From NCBI GenBank assembly GCA_018665625.1, contig JABJCF010000397.1:1-13138 (forward strand): a DNA stretch of 13,138 nucleotides, written 5' to 3'. This document shows, one piece after another, positions 8,428 through 13,138 of this stretch (position 1 is its first letter; every line of letters begins with the position of its first letter). The position numbers were made by a program, and so were the translations under genes. Under the pieces are notes generated by a model that did not search any database, was not told where the DNA came from, and worked only from the letters and a program-made list of their open reading frames with translations. Origin of the DNA: Nitrospina sp. (GTDB taxonomy: Bacteria > Nitrospinota > Nitrospinia > Nitrospinales > VA-1).

Positions 8428-8434
8428 ATAATAT

Positions 8435-9319
8435 ATGTACGAGGTGAACGAGATTTGTAAAAATGGCTCGTCTCTTCCCCTGACCACCGATGGACATCTT
8501 CGCGTTGTTTTTATTGGCACGGGTTCGGCTTTTGCGAAACGCCGACGGCAGTCTAATGTGCTAATTATACAAGGCGACCATCACGTGTTGATCGATTGTG
8601 GCACCCAGGGACCTTTGGCTTTGAATGATGTGGGATTGAGTGTTTTAAAAGTACGTTGTTACCACCCGACCCATAGTCATGCTGACCATATTGGAGGCCT
8701 GGAAGAAGTTGCCCTAATGAATCGATATACTCCAAACGCAGAAAAACCAGATATGATTATTTTGCGTGATTATCAAGATTTACTATGGAGTAAAAGCCTG
8801 GCGGGGGGTTGTGAATCCTGTGAAGCAGATCAAGGTCGACCTCTGCAGCTAAACGATTTTTTCAATATTTTACGACCTCAAAATATTGAGATAGATGGCA
8901 GAAAATTCTGGTCATACAAACACGGTCCAATCGAGTTGGTAATAATGAGGACGCGGCATTTTCCAGATACGGCTATCAGCGTTGATGAATCGCAATGGTG
9001 TTCAGGTGTATTCATTAATCGTCGGGTATGGATTTCTGGGGACACCATGTTTGATGCGGATTATCCAATACGGTTTAGTAAAATGGCAGAAGTCATGTTC
9101 CACGATACGCAATTATTTTATGGTGGAGTACATTCTTCTTATCAGGAATTGAATACGTTGCCCGATGATGTGAAAGCCAAAATGTATTTGTATCATTATG
9201 GCGACAATTGGGATCAGCCCGAAACCTGGGCTAAAGGAGCATCCGGTTTTACAGGCGATCCGACCAAAGATGGTTTTTTGGGTTGGGCCGAACAGAAAGT
9301 GGCATACGATTTTAAATAA
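8435..9319 (+). CDS. MBL-fold metallo-hydrolase, RNase Z/cyclic-nucleotide phosphodiesterase-like
   Basis: The 294-residue protein is predicted cytoplasmic, with no signal peptide. It has a metallo-beta-lactamase core: FIGTGSAF at 26-33, then the dinuclear zinc motif H-x-H-x-D-H at 80-85 (THSHADHIGGLEE), His175 (TRHFPDT), Asp203 in SGDT, and His254 in YLYHYGD. FHDTQLFYGGVHSSYQEL (222-239) and the LPDDVKAKMYLYH stretch resemble RNase Z-type and cyclic-nucleotide phosphodiesterase members of the fold, including the phage and bacterial Apyc1-like group, rather than beta-lactamases or glyoxalase II. An unusual Cys pair (C126, C129) lies in the insertion after the zinc motif. All zinc ligands appear intact, so it should be an active hydrolase. 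The substrate is not determined by sequence; a phosphodiester is an inference. It is followed by a 100-bp gap with an AT-only inverted repeat, so it may be monocistronic. Confidence 0.85.
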   Translation: MYEVNEICKNGSSLPLTTDGHLRVVFIGTGSAFAKRRRQSNVLIIQGDHHVLIDCGTQGPLALNDVGLSVLKVRCYHPTHSHADHIGGLEEVALMNRYTPNAEKPDMIILRDYQDLLWSKSLAGGCESCEADQGRPLQLNDFFNILRPQNIEIDGRKFWSYKHGPIELVIMRTRHFPDTAISVDESQWCSGVFINRRVWISGDTMFDADYPIRFSKMAEVMFHDTQLFYGGVHSSYQELNTLPDDVKAKMYLYHYGDNWDQPETWAKGASGFTGDPTKDGFLGWAEQKVAYDFK

Positions 9320-9347
9320 ATAATTTTATGGTTTAGAATTATTTATT
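9315..9347. repeat. AT-only inverted repeat spanning the MBL gene stop codon
   Basis: AATAAATAATT (9315-9325) and AATTATTTATT (9337-9347) are perfect 11-bp inverted arms with an 11-nt loop. The MBL stop codon (9317-9319) lies in the left arm. No G:C pair and no T-tract follow, so it is not a standard terminator. It could be an mRNA 3' structure or chance in AT-rich DNA. Confidence 0.45.
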
Positions 9348-9401
9348 ACAACCTTTTAGTTCCTCATTGATTATTGGAAATTTTAGAAAATCAGGGCGGT
9401 T

Positions 9402-9408
9402 AAGGAGG
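9402..9408 (+). promoter_or_regulatory. Ribosome binding site of the DUF898 gene
   Basis: AAGGAGG lies 11 nt before the ATG at 9420. Another ATG touches its 3' end at 9409 but is too close to be used from it, so 9420 is the start. Confidence 0.75.
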
Positions 9409-9419
9409 ATGGCCCGAAA

Positions 9420-10661
9420 ATGAGTTGTCAGATTACGTTAAACACATGGTCAGGGGAAAGTAAGAAAGAAGCTGCTAAGAACCTATCCAAAGTCTTCCGA
9501 TTGGATCAGGAAAAGAGTCTGTCGGTTGTAGAAATTTTATGCCAGGGACTTCCTTGGCATTTCGAAAATACTATTTCCGACCAACAGGCCGCCATTGCCT
9601 CAAAGTATTTGCGAGGTCTTGGGTTTTCGGTAGATATCCAATCTGTTAAAAACGGAGTGGAACCCCTTCAAGAACCCGTTGTTACCGCCCAACCAGAACC
9701 CGAAGCATCCTCACTGCCTAATAATGAATCCTCTTACCGGATGGGCTTTCAAGGCGATGGCCGAACCCTGTTTGGCATCAACTTCATCAACCTAATCAAA
9801 ACCATTTTCACTCTTGGGTTTTATAGATTCTGGGCAAAGACAAATGTGCGGCAGTATCTCTGGACACAAACGCTTTTTGCTGGCGATCGATTTTCTTATC
9901 ATGGCACTGCCAGGGAGTTGCTAAGAGGGGCGGTACGGTTTGGGCTGATTTTTCTCCTTTTTGTTGCGGTGAGTGCTTATACCTATCTTGAAATTGGTTG
10001 GAAGGAAGGGGAGTTGGTTGGAAATATTGCGACAGGAGCTATTATGTTGTGGATACCCTTTCTTATGGTGGGGGCTTGGAGATATCGTCTATCGAGAACT
10101 TCGTGGAGGGGAATAAGATTTTCATTTCGCGGGGAAGGTCGGCAAGCCCTTTCGATTTATTTTAAGGGCTATCTTGCGGTTCCTCTTACCCTGGGTCTTT
10201 ATTGGCCTTATTTTAAAATGGAAACAGAAAATTTTTGGCGCGAAAATTCCTGGTTTGGAGATGTTCAGATGCGTTTTTCTGGCAAGGGAAAAGATTTTCT
10301 GAAAAAGTTTATTTTTGCCCTGATACTTACTCCTTTAACACTGGGTTTTTATCTTTTCTGGTTCCAAGCAGATTTAAGTCGCTATCTCTGGTCGCATACC
10401 CACATTGGAGGTGCGACATTTAATTTTCCCATTAAGGGACGGGATTACTTCAATTTAAAAATCGGTAATTTTTTTATAATTATTTTATCTCTGGGCCTGG
10501 GTTATTCCTGGGTTGTGGTCCGAAATAGAAAATTCATTTCTGATAATTTAACTCTTGCCGGAACCGTTGAACTCAACCGCGTTGTTCAGGAAATGAAGGA
10601 TAGCGGTGCTTTTGGCGAAGAAGGCATGGATATGATAGATGTCCCCATTGACATCGGTTAA
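9420..10661 (+). CDS. DUF898/YjgN-family multi-pass membrane protein
   Basis: This 413-residue protein belongs by eye to the YjgN/DUF898 inner-membrane family, whose function is unknown. Residues 1-78 form a soluble domain (helix, then VVEILCQGLPWHFE, then ISDQQAAIASKYLRGLGFSVDI) resembling a ribosomal L7/L12 C-terminal or ClpS-like fold; this is a low-certainty inference. A Pro/Glu-rich linker follows (82-100), then the membrane part with about six hydrophobic segments (roughly 117-135, 172-191, 203-222, 248-265, 295-315, 347-367). The module F-x-G-x-G ... T-L-G-F/L-Y recurs, at 131-135, 257-261 and 307-311, with a degenerate SLGLGY at 357. RYRLSRTSWRGIRFSFRGEG (221-240) is the typical family segment. 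The M48 protease gene follows after 26 bp, a pairing that suggests a shared envelope role. The strong Shine-Dalgarno supports the start. Confidence 0.88.
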   Translation: MSCQITLNTWSGESKKEAAKNLSKVFRLDQEKSLSVVEILCQGLPWHFENTISDQQAAIASKYLRGLGFSVDIQSVKNGVEPLQEPVVTAQPEPEASSLPNNESSYRMGFQGDGRTLFGINFINLIKTIFTLGFYRFWAKTNVRQYLWTQTLFAGDRFSYHGTARELLRGAVRFGLIFLLFVAVSAYTYLEIGWKEGELVGNIATGAIMLWIPFLMVGAWRYRLSRTSWRGIRFSFRGEGRQALSIYFKGYLAVPLTLGLYWPYFKMETENFWRENSWFGDVQMRFSGKGKDFLKKFIFALILTPLTLGFYLFWFQADLSRYLWSHTHIGGATFNFPIKGRDYFNLKIGNFFIIILSLGLGYSWVVVRNRKFISDNLTLAGTVELNRVVQEMKDSGAFGEEGMDMIDVPIDIG

Positions 10662-10678
10662 ATCTTTCTTTGCACGCT

Positions 10679-10682
10679 GGAG
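10679..10682 (+). promoter_or_regulatory. Ribosome binding site choosing the M48 start
   Basis: GGAG lies 5 nt before the ATG at 10688. The in-frame TTG at 10670 has only pyrimidine-rich sequence before it, so the ATG is preferred. Confidence 0.6.
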
Positions 10683-10687
10683 CGGGC

Positions 10688-11818
10688 ATGGTTACCCGAA
10701 GACTGCAGTTTAAAGGTTCCCTGTTTGATGGGCAAAGTGCTCAAAAACATCCGGTTCTTATCGAATTAACGCCCCACCATATTTCCCTAACAGGTCCAGA
10801 TCTCCTATCATTAACGTGGCTTTACTCCAATATTCATTGGATTGCTGGAACTGTACCTTTTCAAATTGAACATCGCCTGCCTGAAGGTAAACAACAGGAA
10901 ACTCTGGTAGTAGAAGATCCCGATTTTTTCGAAATATTTCAGAAAATTTCTCCTGTAGATTTTTCTAGAAAAAGAAGAAAAAACTCATTCAATTGGAAAA
11001 CTTTTTTGGCTGGGGTTTTGGTCCTGTTATTATTTTTTTATGGTGCGTTAAAAATTGCTCCAAATTATTTTGTAGATCACTTTGTGGAAAAAATTCCAGT
11101 GGTGTGGGAAGAAACACTGGGAGACATGGTTTTGTCAGCCTTCCCTGTAGATAAAGACCCTGACCCCGAAGTGATTCAGTTACTCAATAATATAACTCGA
11201 TTACTAAAACAAAGCGTTCCTGAGGGAACTCCCTACGATCTTAAAATATATATTCTGCCGACAAAAAAAGTCAATGCTTTGGCTTTGCCAGGTGGCAATA
11301 TAATAATTTTTGAAGGTTTGCTTAAACTTGCCGATTCCCCTGAGGAGCTGGCAGGTGTTCTGGCACATGAAGCGCAACATATATTTCTAAAGCATTCTAC
11401 CCAGGGCATCCTGAGAAATTTTGCGTCGGGAGTGTTGCTGGCTCTTGTAATGGGAGATGCAAATGCGGTAATGGATGGACTAGTCAGTATAGCGGGGCAA
11501 ATCAATACTCTGGGTTTTAGTCGAAAAATGGAATTAGAAGCGGATAGAAAGGGGATGGAGCTGATGTTGCATGCCAAAATAAATCCCCAGGGGATGCTGT
11601 CAATTTTTGAAAAATTAATGAAAGAAGAATTGAGGTTGGAAGTTAGTAAAAATAGCAGTTCCACGAAAAAGAATTCCAGAAAAATATTTTCCTACCTGTC
11701 GACCCATCCATCCGCCCAAAGCCGATTAAAAATACTTGATAATCAAATCAAAGAAAACTCTAAAAAGTTTTGGATACCTCTATATCCAAATTCCAATTGG
11801 AGTAAAATAAAGCCTTAA
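10688..11818 (+). CDS. Membrane-anchored M48-family zinc metalloprotease
   Basis: This is a zinc endopeptidase of the M48 (Ste24/HtpX/BepA-like) group. Residue numbers assume the ATG at 10688 (376 residues); an in-frame TTG at 10670 would add six. The N-terminal ~90 residues are a small beta-rich domain (LFDGQSAQKHPVLIELTPHHISL) common before this type of M48 protein. A basic stretch (RKRRK, 94-98) and one transmembrane helix (about 103-123) follow, so the catalytic domain is probably on the periplasmic face. The active site has NALALPGGNIIIFEGLL (196-212) and HEAQH at 227-231 (zinc His227 and His231, catalytic Glu228). The third ligand is Glu282 in ELEAD (282-286), within the SRKMELEADRKG motif. 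All catalytic residues are present. It sits 26 bp after the DUF898 gene and is probably cotranscribed with it. The substrate is unknown; envelope protein quality control is the likely role by family. Confidence 0.9.
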   Translation: MVTRRLQFKGSLFDGQSAQKHPVLIELTPHHISLTGPDLLSLTWLYSNIHWIAGTVPFQIEHRLPEGKQQETLVVEDPDFFEIFQKISPVDFSRKRRKNSFNWKTFLAGVLVLLLFFYGALKIAPNYFVDHFVEKIPVVWEETLGDMVLSAFPVDKDPDPEVIQLLNNITRLLKQSVPEGTPYDLKIYILPTKKVNALALPGGNIIIFEGLLKLADSPEELAGVLAHEAQHIFLKHSTQGILRNFASGVLLALVMGDANAVMDGLVSIAGQINTLGFSRKMELEADRKGMELMLHAKINPQGMLSIFEKLMKEELRLEVSKNSSSTKKNSRKIFSYLSTHPSAQSRLKILDNQIKENSKKFWIPLYPNSNWSKIKP

Positions 11819-11853
11819 GATTAATGTTTTAAATTAATTCCAAGGTTGAAAAG

Positions 11854-11899
11854 GCCTCTTTACAGCTCAAATTATGTTTGTACGGAGCCGAAGAGAGGC
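11854..11899. other. Imperfect nested stem-loop between the M48 gene and the small ORF
   Basis: GCCTCT (11854-11859) pairs with AGAGGC (11894-11899). GCTC (11865-11868) pairs with GAGC (11885-11888) inside it. An inner CAAA/TTTG is an alternative that shares base 11868. No T-run follows, so it is not an intrinsic terminator. It could be an mRNA processing or leader structure. Confidence 0.25.
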
Positions 11900-11932
11900 G
11901 ACAGCTTGTAGATAAATTCAGCTGGAAAATGG

Positions 11933-12181
11933 GTGGATAAACAAATAGAGTATAATCCAGCTTGGAAAGTTAATGGTTGGACCTTGGATCACCCTTATGG
12001 AAGTAGTATTTTTTATCGGGAAGGAAATCCGACTATTTCACTTTCTTCAGGGGCGAGTACGGTTGTGGTGCGGGATGTGCATTATTCCAAAAATAAAGAT
12101 GCAGGTAGGTTGAAAGACTTTTTAAGTTATGAAGTTTTAAACCCCGATGAATTAATAAATTCCGGAGAAAACGAAACATGA
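11933..12181 (+). CDS. Small hypothetical protein, translationally coupled to hldD
   Basis: This 82-residue frame begins with GTG at 11933 and ends in a TGA that overlaps the hldD ATG as ATGA (12178-12181). The overlap is the main argument that it is a real gene. The product is soluble-looking and aromatic-rich in its first half (EYNPAWKVNGWTLDHPYG), followed by a beta-like stretch (SIFYREGNPTISLSS, STVVVRDVHY) and an acidic end. No cysteine, signal peptide, membrane segment or recognised domain is seen. The ribosome binding site is poor (GGA about 6 nt before GTG). The frame is open upstream only to a TAG at 11909-11911, and no better start exists. I do not recognise the family. It could also be the remnant of a longer gene. 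Confidence 0.5.
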   Translation: MDKQIEYNPAWKVNGWTLDHPYGSSIFYREGNPTISLSSGASTVVVRDVHYSKNKDAGRLKDFLSYEVLNPDELINSGENET

Positions 12182-13138
12182 TTGTTGTTACAGGTGGGGC
12201 AGGTTTTATTGGGAGTGCCCTGATCCATGGGTTAAATTTAAAAGGAATCAACAATATTTGGGTGGTTGACGATGTTGACCATCCGGCGAAGCAAGATAAC
12301 CTCGATCCTCTTGTTTTCGAAAAATTGGTTGGGAAGGATGTTTTTCTAAAAGAGGTTTTGGAAAAAAAACTTCCCAAATGTGATGCCATTCTTCATATGG
12401 GGGCCTGTTCTTCAACAACTGAAACCAATGAATCATTTTTGAATAAAAATAATTTCGAATACACCCGACACCTTGCGAACTTTTGCCTGGATAAAGCAAT
12501 TCGATTTATCTATGCCTCCAGTGCGGCAACATATGGTGCGGGTGAAAATGGCTATTCAGATGACGAATCGAGGTTGAAATTATTAAAGCCTCTTAACCTC
12601 TATGGTGATAGCAAACAAAAGTTTGATCTATGGGCTCAAGCTCAAGGTGTTTTGGGAAACCTAGTGGGGTTAAAATATTTTAACGTGTATGGCCCGAATG
12701 AATATCATAAGCAGGAAATGCAAAGCATGGTGCGTAAAGGATTTCTTCAGGTGCGAGATGAGGGGAAGCTGCGTTTATTTAAGTCTTATAAGCCCGAATA
12801 CTTGGATGGAGATCAGGAAAGAGATTTTTTATACATAAAAGATGCGGTGGCGATGACTTTGCATTTTCTTGAGCACAAAAATATTGGTGGAATTTTTAAT
12901 GTGGGTTCTGGGAAGGCTCGGAATTGGAACGATATTGCAAAAGCAATTTTCGCAGCGATGAACAAACAACTCAATATAGAATATATTGAAATGCCTTCAG
13001 AAATAATTAATCAGTATCAATATCATACGTGCTCTGATACAGAAAAAATTCACAATGCCGGCTACTTACAACCTGTAACGTTACTGGAAAATGGGATCGA
13101 GGATTATGTAAAGGAATATCTTATTCCGGGAAAACATC
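12178..13138 (+). CDS. hldD: ADP-L-glycero-D-manno-heptose 6-epimerase (3' end just outside window)
   Basis: HldD epimerises ADP-D-glycero-manno-heptose to the L-glycero form used in the LPS inner core. It is a cytoplasmic extended SDR enzyme that binds NADP. The 320 codons present begin with the Rossmann glycine motif VTGGAGFIG (4-12). They continue with the family-typical GACSSTTETN (75-84), YASSAATYG (112-120, catalytic Ser region) and the Y-x3-K pair Tyr142/Lys146 in LYGDSK. KYFNVYGPNEYHK and RDFLYIKDAV follow in the expected order. The sequence reaches YLIPGKH, close to the usual end for the family, so only a few codons are probably missing. GGAG (12164-12167) lies 10 nt before the ATG. 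The start overlaps the stop of the small upstream ORF, so coupled translation is likely. The presence of HldD indicates a Gram-negative cell with heptose-containing LPS. Confidence 0.95.
   Translation, partial: MIVVTGGAGFIGSALIHGLNLKGINNIWVVDDVDHPAKQDNLDPLVFEKLVGKDVFLKEVLEKKLPKCDAILHMGACSSTTETNESFLNKNNFEYTRHLANFCLDKAIRFIYASSAATYGAGENGYSDDESRLKLLKPLNLYGDSKQKFDLWAQAQGVLGNLVGLKYFNVYGPNEYHKQEMQSMVRKGFLQVRDEGKLRLFKSYKPEYLDGDQERDFLYIKDAVAMTLHFLEHKNIGGIFNVGSGKARNWNDIAKAIFAAMNKQLNIEYIEMPSEIINQYQYHTCSDTEKIHNAGYLQPVTLLENGIEDYVKEYLIPGKH

Larger units (their letters stand above)
8059..8434. promoter_or_regulatory. Divergent intergenic control region between the apgM-lysC-cimA operon and the MBL gene
   Basis: This 376-bp AT-rich gap separates two divergently transcribed units. 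It contains a minus-strand TATAAT hexamer (8101-8106), a short ATTGGT/ACCAAT hairpin followed by six Ts (8246-8267), an AGCAC/GTGCT hairpin (8316-8332), a 24-bp dyad (8344-8367) and a plus-strand promoter-like pair (8377-8406). No protein with family features and no recognised RNA family was seen in it. It does not look like a lysine or cobalamin riboswitch, judged by eye only. Confidence 0.5.

Noticed and set aside
8059..8434. Possible lysine or other amino-acid riboswitch upstream of the aspartokinase operon
   Set aside because: The short hairpins do not form the multi-helix core of a known riboswitch, and no terminator/anti-terminator lies next to the apgM-like start on the minus strand.
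9409..9423. Four-codon minigene (ATG GCC CGA AAA TGA) ending on the DUF898 start codon
   Set aside because: The AAGGAGG abuts its ATG with no spacer, so initiation there is implausible. The overlap is probably chance.
10670..10687. TTG start for the M48 gene, six codons upstream
   Set aside because: No ribosome binding site before it, whereas the ATG at 10688 has GGAG at a 5-nt spacing.

Overview
The window looks like chromosomal core-metabolism DNA from a Gram-negative bacterium with moderately AT-rich coding sequence. Three things suggest a Deltaproteobacteria- or Nitrospinota-like lineage: a heptose epimerase (HldD, so LPS with heptose), adenylylation-controlled type I glutamine synthetase, and an apgM-lysC-cimA cluster (citramalate route to isoleucine). 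This lineage call is an inference from gene content and order only. No mobile element, CRISPR array, tRNA or rRNA was seen.

Layout. (1) 1-3972, plus strand: the 3' half of glnA, a strong intrinsic terminator (717-747), then glnE, the bifunctional adenylyltransferase that modifies glutamine synthetase. The target tyrosine is visible in GlnA. (2) 3981-8058, minus strand: a tightly packed operon transcribed apgM-like > lysC > cimA, with ATGA stop/start overlaps at both junctions. It converges on glnE with only 8 bp between the stop codons. (3) 8059-8434: a 376-bp divergent control region with a 24-bp operator-like dyad, small hairpins and promoter-like hexamers. (4) 8435-11818, plus strand: an MBL-fold phosphodiesterase-like enzyme, a DUF898/YjgN multi-pass membrane protein with repeated modules, and a membrane-anchored M48 metalloprotease. 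(5) 11933-13138, plus strand: a small unrecognised ORF whose stop overlaps the start of hldD, which runs off the window.

How they work together. GlnA and GlnE form an enzyme and its covalent regulator. LysC opens the aspartate family (Lys/Thr/Met) and CimA opens a threonine-independent route to isoleucine, so their operon coordinates linked amino-acid pathways. DUF898 and M48 look like an uncharacterised envelope pair.

The most unusual observation is the apgM-family protein. It keeps the family fold signatures, but by eye it has substituted six of the seven positions that bind the two metal ions and carry the catalytic serine in phosphoglycerate mutases of this superfamily. It may be a pseudoenzyme or a repurposed enzyme kept as the lead gene of the aspartokinase operon. 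The MBL protein, related by eye to RNase Z/cyclic-nucleotide phosphodiesterase-type enzymes, is the second candidate worth testing.
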